Assembly (NCBI RefSeq): GCF_946479415.1
Contig: NZ_CAMLFY010000004.1
Coordinates: 42,190 to 106,189 of the forward strand
Length of the DNA stretch: 64,000 nucleotides
Direction: 5' to 3'
Source of the DNA: an uncultured Shinella sp.
Lineage (GTDB): Bacteria > Pseudomonadota > Alphaproteobacteria > Rhizobiales > Rhizobiaceae
Below, piece by piece: positions 50,932 through 62,936 of this stretch (positions within the stretch are counted from its first letter, which is position 1; every line of letters begins with the position of its first letter). Both the position numbers and the translations under genes were made by a program. The notes below the pieces were generated by a model, which ran no database searches, was not told the origin of the DNA, and was given only the letters and a program-made list of their open reading frames with translations.

Positions 50932-52374
50932 TCAATCCTCCGCCGGCCCGTCCAGCCCCAGTGCTTCGAGAAGCCGGCGCTGGCGCAGCAAGAGGTGAGT
51001 CAGCGAGGCGACGTCGCCATGCGCCGGCTGATGCGTCATACCCTCGTCCACCGCCTCGACGATCGCCTCGAACGTATCGGCGATCTCGCGGGAAATGCCG
51101 TTGAGCTCGGCGAAACGCGGATCGACCGCCGCCGCTGCGAGCGTTGCCGTCGTCACGCGGCCGATGCCATGCGGCACCTTCGCCCCGGCATCGGCATAGC
51201 CTTCGGGAAGATCACCCTTGAGGTTCGTCACCCGCCGGAAACGGATGACATCGATGATCTGGTCCACCGCCTGGCAGGCGCCGGCAACCCTTGAGGGATG
51301 ATCCGTATCGGCCGCCGCATGGGGCAGCAGCTCAAGCTTTTCCGGATGGCGCTCGGCGAGTTTGAGATAGGGCAGCATCGGGCCGCTCAGCGCGCCGCTC
51401 GTGGCGTTCCGGAAGAGATCGGCGTCGACGGCCGCATGGCGCACCTGTCCCGAGGCCAGCGCCCTATCGAGGGCCGCTGTATCCACCACCTCACCGCGAT
51501 CGTAGTTCACGATGACGGCGCCCCGGTTCATAGCCGCCATCACCACCTCTCCAACGATGCCGGCATTGGCATAGATCCGCGTCGCCTCGTCCAGCCGTCC
51601 GAGACCGACATGGACGGAAAGCACATCCGCCCCATCGGCCGCCTCCACCGGTGAGGCCGCATAACCGAAGCCCTCAGCCTCGATCCACTGCCGATGCTTC
51701 GGCCTGGCATAGATCGTCACAAGCATGCCGAAAGCCTTTGCGAGCCGGGCCACCTCGCGGCCGATATTGCCATAGCCGAGCACCGCCATGCGGCGCCCTT
51801 CGAGCTTGGCGGTCGGATAGGATTTGAGGTCGCGGCCGGTATCGAAATCACCCGTCACCACACGCGCATGCAGCTGCGCGACCGGCAGGTCCGGCATTAC
51901 CTTCAGGATCGCCTTCATCACCATCTGCGCCGTGGCGCGGCTGTTGATACCGGGCGTGTTCATCAAGGGGGCAGCGCCACCCTCACCATTGCCGCCGCCC
52001 CAGGAGGCCGAGCCCATATTGCCGGTGCCGGCACCGATGCGCACGCCGCCGAGCGGAAAAATCGCCTGCTTGGGAATGAAGGTCGCCGCCGCGATCAGCG
52101 CGTCATAGCGCCCGTCTGCCGTCTGGGCGATGATCTCGGCCTCGGCGCTCAAATCCGGCTGGTAGAAGAAATGCAGGCCCGGTGGCAGCGTCTCGCGCTG
52201 ATAGGCGCCGTCATGAAAGGTGCCACCCTTCGCCTCGATATGGGCGCGCACCTCGCCGGGATCGGGATTACCATCCGCATCGAAGCGCAGGCCGACGAGG
52301 TCGGCAATCAGGATTTTATAGGCACGCTGCGGGTCGTCCAGCCGTCCGCCTGAAGTTATGTGTTCTTCCTGCAT
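50932..52374 (-). CDS. D-isomer-specific 2-hydroxyacid dehydrogenase-family protein, long form
   Basis: 480 residues from the ATG at 52374 (GAGGGAGGG upstream). NAD-binding Rossmann motif LGYGNIGREVARLAKAFG at about 199-216, the substrate-binding Arg in VIVNYDRGEVVD near 305, and catalytic-His region LELLPHAAADTDHPSR near 365. Ordinary members are 310-340 residues; this one has about 50 extra residues before the NAD domain, including a Gly-rich GSASWGGGNGEGG run, and a C-terminal extension after 420. Substrate unknown. It is divergent from the CocE gene. Confidence 0.8.
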   Translation of the reverse strand: MQEEHITSGGRLDDPQRAYKILIADLVGLRFDADGNPDPGEVRAHIEAKGGTFHDGAYQRETLPPGLHFFYQPDLSAEAEIIAQTADGRYDALIAAATFIPKQAIFPLGGVRIGAGTGNMGSASWGGGNGEGGAAPLMNTPGINSRATAQMVMKAILKVMPDLPVAQLHARVVTGDFDTGRDLKSYPTAKLEGRRMAVLGYGNIGREVARLAKAFGMLVTIYARPKHRQWIEAEGFGYAASPVEAADGADVLSVHVGLGRLDEATRIYANAGIVGEVVMAAMNRGAVIVNYDRGEVVDTAALDRALASGQVRHAAVDADLFRNATSGALSGPMLPYLKLAERHPEKLELLPHAAADTDHPSRVAGACQAVDQIIDVIRFRRVTNLKGDLPEGYADAGAKVPHGIGRVTTATLAAAAVDPRFAELNGISREIADTFEAIVEAVDEGMTHQPAHGDVASLTHLLLRQRRLLEALGLDGPAED

Positions 52375-52516
52375 GGCGCCCTCCCTCGCTTCCATTTTCG
52401 TAGGCGAGTTTTGCGACGCCGACAAGCCGAACCCGAAAAGCGACACGGAAGGTCAAAACCATCGTATTGCCCGGCTCTTGGACGCGTTCCATAAAGAGCG
52501 CAGAAGAGGATTGCCT

Positions 52517-54517
52517 ATGACATCTCGTGCCTTCACCACCATCGAAAACGAATGGCTCACGCTTGCCGACGGCACGCGGCTCGCCGCCCGCATCTGGATG
52601 CCCGAGGGTGCGGAAAACGATCCCGTTCCCGCCGTCTTCGAATTCCTGCCCTATCGCAAGCGCGACGGAACGAGCCCGCGCGATGAATCGACCTATCCCG
52701 TCTTCGCCGCGGCCGGCATTGCCGGCGTGCGCGTCGACATCAGGGGATCGGGTGAATCCGACGGCGTCATCGACGGCGAATACACGCCGCTGGAACTGGC
52801 CAATGCCTGCGAACTCATCGCCTGGATCGCCGCGCAGCCCTGGTCGAACGGCGCGGTCGGCATGATGGGCATCTCCTGGGGCGGCTTCAACTGCCTGCAG
52901 GTCGCAAGCCTCAAGCCACCGGCGCTGAAGGCGGTCATTTCCATCGCCTCCACCGTCGATCGCTACAACGATGACATCCACTACAAGAACGGCACGCATC
53001 TCTCCGCCCAGCTCTCCTGGGCCGCGACCATGCTGGCCTACCAGTCCCGCTCGCCGGACCCCGACATCGTCGGCGACCGCTGGAAGGCGATGTGGCTGGA
53101 GCGGCTGGAGAACGAACCCTTCTTCCTGGAGACCTGGCTGCAGCACCAGCGCCGCGACGCTTTCTGGCAGCACGGCTCGATCTGCGAGGACTTTTCCGGC
53201 TTCCCCGTTCCGGCACTCGTCATCGCCGGCTGGGCGGATGGCTATCGCAGCACGCCGTTGAAGGCCGTCGAAGGTCTTGGCGACAAGGCGAAGGCGCTGA
53301 TCGGTCCCTGGGTCCACAAATACCCGCATTTCGCCTGGCCGAAACCGCGCACGGATTTCCACGCCGAGGCCATCGCCTTCTGGAACCATTGGCTGCGCGG
53401 CGAGGAAAACGGGGCGGAAAAGACGCCCCAGCTGCGCGCCTATATCCAGGATGCCGCCCGTCCGGCGCTGCGTCGTGAATTCGATCCCGGCTTCTGGGCG
53501 GCGAAGGACCGCTGGGAGACGCCCGACATGGCGACCTTCTATGTCGAGCCCTATGGCACGCTTGCCCCCGGCATGCCGATTGCCGGCGCTTCAGGTCATG
53601 ATCGCTACCTGAAATCGCCGCTCGACACCGGCATCATGGCCGGCGAATGGTTCACGCTGAAGCCGGATGCCGAAATGGCGCTCGACCAGCGCCTCGACGA
53701 CGCCGGTTCGCTGGTGATCGAGACCGCGCCGCTCGCGCAAACGCAGGATTTCCTCGGCCAGCCCGTGCTGGAGCTCGACGTATCGACCGAGGCCGAGATC
53801 GGCAATCTCTGCGCCCGCATCGTCGATCTCCATCCCGACGGCACGGCGACGCGCGTCACCTTCGGCGTCGTCAACCTCGCCCATCGCGACGGCAATGCCG
53901 AACCCAAGGCCATGCCGAAGGGGCAGAAGGTCCGCATCCGCCTCGTGCTCGACGCGATGGGCTATCGCTTCCGCCCGGGCCACCGCATCCGCCTGTCGCT
54001 CTCGACGTCCTACTGGCCGATGGTGCTGCCGCCGCCAGTCGATGCCGGCGTGACGATCGACCTCGCTTCGCTCGGCCTTGCCCTGCCGAAGCTCGGCGCC
54101 CATCAGGTCATCGCCATACCTGAGCCGCAGAACCCCGATCCGCTGCCGAAATACACGGAACTTGCCCCCGCCGAGACGGCGCGCGGCGTGGAGCGCGACC
54201 TGACGAACGGCCTCACCGAATACTCGATCTACGAAGATACCGGCCTCTACGAGCACCCCGGCACGGGCCTTGCGACCAGGCAGGTGCGCGACGAGCTCTG
54301 GTCGATTGCCGAAAACGACCCGCTCTCGATGACCGGCACCTCCGTCTGGACTTGCGATATGCAGCGTCCCGGCTGGTTCGTGCGAACGGTCTCGACGGCG
54401 ACAATCGCCTGCACCGCGACCGATTGGCTGATCTCTGCGAGTGTCCGCGGCTTCGAGGGCGAGGTGCCGATCTTCGAAAAATCCTTCGAGAAGGTTATCC
54501 CGCGCGATTTCATGTAG
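52517..54517 (+). CDS. CocE/NonD-family (X-Pro dipeptidyl-peptidase-like) serine hydrolase
   Basis: 666 residues from the ATG at 52517 (AGAGGA upstream). Alpha/beta-hydrolase with nucleophile Ser120 in MMGISWGGFN, Asp near 251 in IAGWADGYRS, His near 280 in VHKYPHFAWP, and a C-terminal jelly-roll domain from about 420 (DFLGQPVLELDVST, RLSLSTSYWPM). Members cleave esters or acyl/X-Pro peptides. No signal peptide. Its stop is 6 bases before the dnaE2 stop on the other strand. Confidence 0.9.
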   Translation: MTSRAFTTIENEWLTLADGTRLAARIWMPEGAENDPVPAVFEFLPYRKRDGTSPRDESTYPVFAAAGIAGVRVDIRGSGESDGVIDGEYTPLELANACELIAWIAAQPWSNGAVGMMGISWGGFNCLQVASLKPPALKAVISIASTVDRYNDDIHYKNGTHLSAQLSWAATMLAYQSRSPDPDIVGDRWKAMWLERLENEPFFLETWLQHQRRDAFWQHGSICEDFSGFPVPALVIAGWADGYRSTPLKAVEGLGDKAKALIGPWVHKYPHFAWPKPRTDFHAEAIAFWNHWLRGEENGAEKTPQLRAYIQDAARPALRREFDPGFWAAKDRWETPDMATFYVEPYGTLAPGMPIAGASGHDRYLKSPLDTGIMAGEWFTLKPDAEMALDQRLDDAGSLVIETAPLAQTQDFLGQPVLELDVSTEAEIGNLCARIVDLHPDGTATRVTFGVVNLAHRDGNAEPKAMPKGQKVRIRLVLDAMGYRFRPGHRIRLSLSTSYWPMVLPPPVDAGVTIDLASLGLALPKLGAHQVIAIPEPQNPDPLPKYTELAPAETARGVERDLTNGLTEYSIYEDTGLYEHPGTGLATRQVRDELWSIAENDPLSMTGTSVWTCDMQRPGWFVRTVSTATIACTATDWLISASVRGFEGEVPIFEKSFEKVIPRDFM

Positions 54518-54523
54518 GTAAGA

Positions 54524-57690
<3,167 letters not shown>

Positions 57691-57694
<4 letters not shown>

Positions 57695-59214
57695 GCGAAA
57701 ATCCCGTGCAGGAACCAGCGCCCCGCGCCGGTGATGATCTGCTGCTCCTCGCCCGAACGGAACAGCCAGAAACGCTCGCCCTCGGCATCCTCCACCTGGA
57801 AATAATCGCGCACGGCGGAAAGCTCGGCATCGCGCTTCCACCATTCGCCGAAGATGCGCTCGGGACCATCGGCGCGCTGCACGCGCCGGCGCACACCACG
57901 CCAGGTGAAGAAGGCGGGCGGATGGTCGGGCAGCAGCGCCATGACCTCAATCGGCTCTGGGCGGGCAAGAAGCCGCGCCGGGCGGGGCCAGCGGCCGGGC
58001 CAGGTCGCGCCGTCATCGGGCGCAAGCGGCGCAATGCGATGGATGGAGCGCTCCGGAACGTCGCTTTCGACCGGCGCCAGACGGTAGAGCCGGCGGGCGC
58101 CGATGCGGTTGGCGATGACATCGACCAGACCGGCGATATCGGCCTGCTCTTCCTCGATCAAAGAGGAGACGGCCTGCTGCAAAACAAGCGGTTCGGCAAG
58201 CGTTGCGGTCAATTCCATGATCTCGACGCCGAAACCCGGATCGATCGTCTCGATACGATCGCAGAGCAGCCGGACGAGGCGTTTTTCATCACGGACCGCC
58301 CGCGCCGTGCCGACGCGGATGGCTTGCAGCGAATTGTCGACGCGATGGAAGATCAGGTCGAGCCGGCGGGCGCCAAGCCCGCGTTTTTCCAGCGCCCGGC
58401 AGAGATCCCCGACGAGACCCGACGTGTAGCGCGCAATGGTCTCGGGCGCGCCGATCGGCTCGCCGAAAACCTTGCGCACGCTGACGATTTCGGGATCGCG
58501 CAAGGGATCGACGGGCTCCGAAATCGTGCCCTGCACCTGGTCTAGCCGGCGGCCGAGGTTTGCGCCGAAACGCAGCACGAGAGGTGCTCGCGGCACGGCG
58601 AGCACCTCGCCGATCGTGGCAAAGCCCAGCACGTGCAGGCCGGTCACCGTTTCCGGCGCAATCCGCAGGCCGGGGATCGGCAAGGGTGCCACGGTCCTGC
58701 CGGTCTCGCCCGGCGGGATGACGCAGACGGGTGCGGCCAGGAAACGGGCGGCAGCATGCGCCGCGCCCCACGTATCGGCCACCGCCGCACGGGCGAAAAT
58801 GCCGGAAGCACCGAGGCGATTGACGAGGCCGGTCAGCATGCGCTCCTCGCCGCCATGCAGATGGTCGGCGCCGGTCGTGTCGATGACGAGCCCATCCGGC
58901 GGATCGGGTGCGACGATGGGGGCATAGTGCTGCAAGGCCCAGAGGGAGAGGCGCTTGAGGGCTGCGGCATCAGCAGCGGGATCGGCCGGCAAGGTGAGAA
59001 TGTCGGGCACCAGCGCATGGGCCTTGGCAAGCGGCATGCCGACGCGAAGGCCCGCCTGCTCGGCCACCCGGCTCACCGCGGTGAGAACGCGGCGCGCGCC
59101 GTCGCGACCGACGAGAACGAGTCGCTGGTCAGCCGGCGGCGCCGCGGCTCCGAGGGAGCGCCGCAGGCGATCGATCGGCCAGCCGGGAAGAAATAGCGAT
59201 ACGACCCTCGCCAT
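57691..59214 (-). CDS. imuB: ImuB, Y-family-polymerase-like mutasome protein
   Basis: 507 residues from the ATG at 59214. The Y-family fold is recognisable ([21 protein letters not shown] near 48-68; little-finger region from about 240), but the N-terminal catalytic Asp motif is replaced by [16 protein letters not shown], so it is not expected to polymerise. ImuB connects DnaE2 and ImuA with the sliding clamp. Its 5' end overlaps imuA by 86 bases. Confidence 0.92.
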
Positions 59215-59890
59215 CGGTAGCCTCCACGTCAAATTCCGCCGCGGCACCCGCCCGGCAACGGGTCAGTTCCAACAGCCATTGCGCCCGGCCGATACCCGGC
59301 ACCGGAAGGGCCAGGGATGGCCGGACGGACACCCGCCAGCGCGTCACGGCGGCCGTCGGCTGATCGAAGGCTGCCGCCTCCTTGAGGTGCCGGAAACGGC
59401 GAAGCGCAAGGCCAAGCGTGCCGCCGGCCTCTGCCGCCAGTTGCAGGCGACGCGACGCCGTCATCGACAGGCGCGCGACCTCCGCCACGACGGCGCCGAG
59501 CCCGCCATGGCGCAGCCCCTCCTCGAAACAGAGCAGCAGGCTCTTTTCATCACCCGCCTCGACATAGATGACCCGCCCGGGCGCCAGCCCCGCTTGCGCT
59601 AAGGCGGGCGCGAAGAGGTCCGGCCGCGTCAGGCACCACAGCACCTGCCCTTTCGTGCGCGCCGCGATGCCAGCGGCAAAGAGCATGGCGGCCGCGCCCT
59701 CGACGGCATCATTGCCGCCGCCGCAAACCTCATGCAGGCTGGCCAGCGCCAGCCCACCGCCCGGCAGGCGGCCATCGATCTCGGGTACGCCGAAGGGCAG
59801 CACCGCCCGGTCGCGCGCCGCGCGGCCGTCGAACTGCCGGATGCGGTCGCGCAGATCGGCGACAACGGCACTGGCGGCGAAGGCGGACAT
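59129..59890 (-). CDS. imuA: ImuA, RecA-like mutasome protein
   Basis: 253 residues, ATG at 59890 with AGGAG upstream. ImuA-type N terminus (LPFGVPEIDGRLPGGGLALASLHEV near 31-55) resembling a RecA/SulA core without a full Walker A, then LWCLTRPDLFAPALAQAGL and GAVVAEVARLSMTASRRLQLAAEAGGTLGL. First gene of the SOS mutagenesis cassette; an SOS box lies 31 bases upstream. Confidence 0.92.
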   Translation of the reverse strand: MSAFAASAVVADLRDRIRQFDGRAARDRAVLPFGVPEIDGRLPGGGLALASLHEVCGGGNDAVEGAAAMLFAAGIAARTKGQVLWCLTRPDLFAPALAQAGLAPGRVIYVEAGDEKSLLLCFEEGLRHGGLGAVVAEVARLSMTASRRLQLAAEAGGTLGLALRRFRHLKEAAAFDQPTAAVTRWRVSVRPSLALPVPGIGRAQWLLELTRCRAGAAAEFDVEATDGEGRIAISSRLADRSPAALPRSRGAAG

Positions 59891-59920
59891 TGGCGGGCGG
59901 CTCCTTGATGAGGAATACTT

Positions 59921-59935
59921 GTTCCCTTTTTGTTC
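59921..59935. promoter_or_regulatory. SOS (LexA) box of imuA-imuB-dnaE2
   Basis: GTTCCCTTTTTGTTC fits exactly the alphaproteobacterial LexA consensus GTTC-N7-GTTC. It is centred 38 bases upstream of the imuA start, as expected for a LexA-repressed promoter. Confidence 0.9.
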
Positions 59936-60062
59936 TTAAACGAAAAGAGAGTCAATCGCTCTTACCGGCCGCAACGATCACAGTTTGAATCACAGGCGGG
60001 AACCAAGTGGCGCGGCGGAAGTTCTCCCCTTTGCCATTCCATTCAATTCAGGAGACATGTCC

Positions 60063-60368
60063 ATGGCTGACGAAAAGAGCACCGGAAAGCGCACGCTTGG
60101 CGTCGTCGAGGGGCGAGACAGCATTTCGGAAGAGGTTCGCGCCGCCGAAGCGGAAGCCTCGATCAATGAGCAGATCGATGCTTTGAAATCGGAGATCAGC
60201 CGGCTGAAGGAATCCGCAGGCCTGATTGCCGAAGGCACCGGCCAGCTCGCCGTGGCAAAGGCGGAATCGCTGCGTGAAGACCTGCGCCAGACCATCCAGG
60301 CCAATCCGCTGGCCACGCTCGCGGGTGCCGCCTTCATCGGTTACCTCTTCGGCCTGCGCCACCGCTGA
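60063..60368 (+). CDS. ElaB/YqjD/DUF883-like small membrane-anchored protein
   Basis: 101 residues. Start set at the ATG at 60063, eight bases after AGGAG; another ATG lies two codons upstream. A charged, heptad-rich helix (INEQIDALKSEISRLKESAGLIAEG near 37-62) is followed by ANPLATLAGAAFIGYLFGLRHR, the C-terminal membrane anchor of YqjD-type proteins, which in E. coli bind ribosomes in stationary phase. Role here inferred from that likeness only. Confidence 0.78.
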   Translation: MADEKSTGKRTLGVVEGRDSISEEVRAAEAEASINEQIDALKSEISRLKESAGLIAEGTGQLAVAKAESLREDLRQTIQANPLATLAGAAFIGYLFGLRHR

Positions 60369-60391
60369 TCCCCACCTATCGAGCGGCATAA

Positions 60392-60416
60392 AAAAGCCCG
60401 GCAATGCCGGGCTTTT
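60392..60416. terminator. Bidirectional terminator between two small genes
   Basis: Perfect 11-base stem AAAAGCCCGGC/GCCGGGCTTTT with a 3-base loop and T-runs on both strands, placed between the converging stops at 60368 and 60423. Confidence 0.92.
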
Positions 60417-60422
60417 CGGTAT

Positions 60423-60746
60423 TCAGAACCAACGCTGGCGGCGCGGCGGCTCGTTTTCGAGGGAGCCGAGCAGATAGCCCAGCACGACACCGGCAAGACC
60501 AGCGGTCAAGACGACGGTCGAAAGACCGGCCGGATGCTCGCGGGCGGCCTGCGCGACGGCAGCACCCTCGGACCGCACATATTTCGTGGCCGAGCGCACG
60601 GCCGGGCGGGCCGCATCCACGGCATTGCCGGCACGATCGCGGATCGTCTCATAGGCCTCGCTGCCGCGATCGCTGAGATCCTTCTGGAGCGTGGCGATTT
60701 CGGCGCGAAGAGCGGAAATCTGGGATTGAACGTCAGTGCTTGCCAT
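60423..60746 (-). CDS. DUF883/YqjD-like small membrane-anchored protein
   Basis: 107 residues. Charged helical first half (SQISALRAEIATLQKDLSDRGSEAYETIRDRAGNAVDAARP) and one C-terminal hydrophobic segment (TVVLTAGLAGVVLGYLLGS, about 76-94) ending in a basic tail. It resembles the neighbouring 60063 protein in design but not obviously in sequence. Probably cytoplasmic-membrane anchored; role unknown. Confidence 0.75.
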   Translation of the reverse strand: MASTDVQSQISALRAEIATLQKDLSDRGSEAYETIRDRAGNAVDAARPAVRSATKYVRSEGAAVAQAAREHPAGLSTVVLTAGLAGVVLGYLLGSLENEPPRRQRWF

Positions 60747-60814
60747 TGCGGTCTCCTTGTCAGAATGAAGACCGAACGGATGGCGGGCGTCTTGGTTCCC
60801 GGAAGGAGGCGAAA

Positions 60815-61834
60815 TCAGCTCGCCTGACGGCGGCCGTCGCGGCGGATCTGCGAGGGCGTATCGCCAAAGGCCGCGCGGAAACGGCGGGTGAAATGCGACA
60901 GGCTTTCAAAGCCGGTTTCGAGCGCGATCTCGATCAGCGGCTTGTTGGTGCGCACCACCATATTGAGGGCGGCCGCCATGCGGATCTTCATGTAGATCGT
61001 GCTCGGCGAGGCGCCCATGTCGCTCTCGAACAGGCGCTCCAGCTGGCGGCGGGAGACGCCGGTCATGGTGGCGATGCTGTCGATGGACAACAGGTCTTCC
61101 GTGTGCTGCTCCATCATCATGATGGCGAGATGCACGCGGCGGTCGCGCGCCTCGAGACCGAGCGGATTGCGCGGCTGGAGGTCGGTGGCGTCGCGCCGGT
61201 GGCGGATCTGCAGGATTTCCAGCGCGTTGCGCTCCGCCGCCTCGCCGACATGATGGCGCACCAGCGTTGCGGCCAGATCCGCGACGCTGCTGCCGCCGGC
61301 GCAGGTGGCGACCTTGCCATCGAAGCGGAAGATCTGCTCGGAGGTCGCCTCGATATCCGGGTAACGGGCGCGGAATTCGCGGTGGTGCAGCCAACTCACG
61401 CAGGCCGTATGCCCCTTGAGCAGGCCGGCCTCCGCGAGAATGAAACTGCCCGTACAGAGGCCGATCAGCCCGACGCCGGCATTGGCCGCCTTGCGCAGAT
61501 AGGCGCTGGCATAGCTGTCGATCGGCTCATCGACCTTCAGCAAGCCGCCGACAACGGCGATGTAATCGAAAGCCGAGGGATCGGCGAAGGGCGCGGTCGG
61601 CGCGACCTGGATACCGCTCGACGACGAGATGAAATTGCGCGTGCTGCTCAGAACGTCCCAGTCGCAATTGACGCGACGGGAGCGATCCTCGCTATCGCTG
61701 GCAAGACGCAGCGTATCGACGAACAGCGCGAAGGCGGAGAGCGTGAAGCTTTTCGACAGGATGAAACCGACGCGCAGCGCCTTGGGCGCCGCGTGGTTGC
61801 CCGTCTCCCGCGATGTCCGCACATCCACCGTCAT
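60815..61834 (-). CDS. GlxA-family (DJ-1/PfpI plus AraC) transcriptional regulator
   Basis: 339 residues from the ATG at 61834 (GGGAGATGCGG upstream). An N-terminal DJ-1/PfpI-like amidotransferase domain has the nucleophile-elbow-like IGLCTGSFILAEAGLL (about 130-145). The C-terminal AraC helix-turn-helix pair starts SIDSIATMTGVSRRQLERLFE (about 247) and continues through ALETGFESLSHFTRRFRAAFG. Relatives control choline, betaine, carnitine or amino acid use. No target gene is evident beside it. Confidence 0.9.
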   Translation of the reverse strand: MTVDVRTSRETGNHAAPKALRVGFILSKSFTLSAFALFVDTLRLASDSEDRSRRVNCDWDVLSSTRNFISSSSGIQVAPTAPFADPSAFDYIAVVGGLLKVDEPIDSYASAYLRKAANAGVGLIGLCTGSFILAEAGLLKGHTACVSWLHHREFRARYPDIEATSEQIFRFDGKVATCAGGSSVADLAATLVRHHVGEAAERNALEILQIRHRRDATDLQPRNPLGLEARDRRVHLAIMMMEQHTEDLLSIDSIATMTGVSRRQLERLFESDMGASPSTIYMKIRMAAALNMVVRTNKPLIEIALETGFESLSHFTRRFRAAFGDTPSQIRRDGRRQAS

Positions 61835-61956
61835 CCGCATCTCCCGGGCTGTCCGCTGGGACAGGATCATCGCCAGCCAGAACCGCCGACGATATCAATA
61901 GCAGATTTCGCCCCATCGCTCCATTCCCTGCACGGCGTTTGTGTGCGGATTGGGGC

Positions 61957-62820
61957 CTATCGCGCAAATTTCCGTGCGCCGGCAACGCAGGCGACGATGG
62001 CGAGCGTGGTGAGCAGCATCAGCGCGCTCACGCGCTCGTGCAGCAGGAAAGCTGCAAGCAGCAGACCGAAGAAAGGCTGGAGCAGCTGCAATTGCCCGAC
62101 CGCCGCAATACCCCCGAGTGCCAGCCCGCGATACCAGAAGACGAAGCCGATAAGCATGCTGAAGACCGAGACATAGGCCAGGCCCACCCAGGCGCCGCCG
62201 GCAATACCGGACCAGCTTTTCGGCAGCGTTGCAAGCGCGATGACGGCCATCAGCGGCAAGGCGAGGATCAGCGCCCAGGAAATGACCTGCCAGCCGCCGA
62301 GCGTGCGCGACAGTTTCGCGCCCTCGGCATAGCCCAGTCCGCAGGCGATGATCGCGGCCACCATCAGGAGATCGCCGGTCAAGGAGACCTCGGCGCCGGA
62401 ATTCAGCGCGAAGCCCACCACCGTCGCGCTGCCGATGATGGAGAACAGCCAGAACAGCGGCTTGGGCCGCTCCCCGCCCCGCAGCACCGCGAAGACGGCG
62501 GTGGCCAGCGGCAGGAGCCCGACGAAGACGATGGAATGGGCCGACGTGATATATTGCAGCGCGAGTGCCGTCAGCAGGGGGAAGCCGACGACGACGCCGA
62601 GCGCGACAATGGCGAGGGAGAAGAGATTGTCGCGGGACGGTTTGCTCTGGCGCAGCGCGACAAGCAGCGCCGCCCCCAGCAGCGCGGCGATGACGGCGCG
62701 CGCCGAGGTCAGGAAGAGCGGCGAAAAATCCGCCACCGCGATCCGCGTCGCCGGCAGCGACCCGCTGAAGATGATGACACCGGCAAGCCCGCTGCCCCAG
62801 CCGTCCATGGATGTTTTCAT
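61957..62820 (-). CDS. EamA-family (DMT superfamily) exporter
   Basis: 287 residues with about ten membrane helices in two EamA repeats (residues about 10-130 and 145-280). Members export amino acids or metabolites. The C-terminal FLLHERVSALMLL is a typical EamA ending. It is divergent from a MocR-type regulator gene 100 bases away, a common regulator-target pair. Confidence 0.9.
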   Translation of the reverse strand: MKTSMDGWGSGLAGVIIFSGSLPATRIAVADFSPLFLTSARAVIAALLGAALLVALRQSKPSRDNLFSLAIVALGVVVGFPLLTALALQYITSAHSIVFVGLLPLATAVFAVLRGGERPKPLFWLFSIIGSATVVGFALNSGAEVSLTGDLLMVAAIIACGLGYAEGAKLSRTLGGWQVISWALILALPLMAVIALATLPKSWSGIAGGAWVGLAYVSVFSMLIGFVFWYRGLALGGIAAVGQLQLLQPFFGLLLAAFLLHERVSALMLLTTLAIVACVAGARKFAR

Positions 62821-62936
62821 TTAGCACCTCGCATTCGCCGGGAAAGTACGCCTGCGGGGCTGGCGGGGACAGAAACAAAACAATACAATCTTGAACAACT
62901 GTACCAGCTTCAGAAGCCATACACTTGAGCACGACC

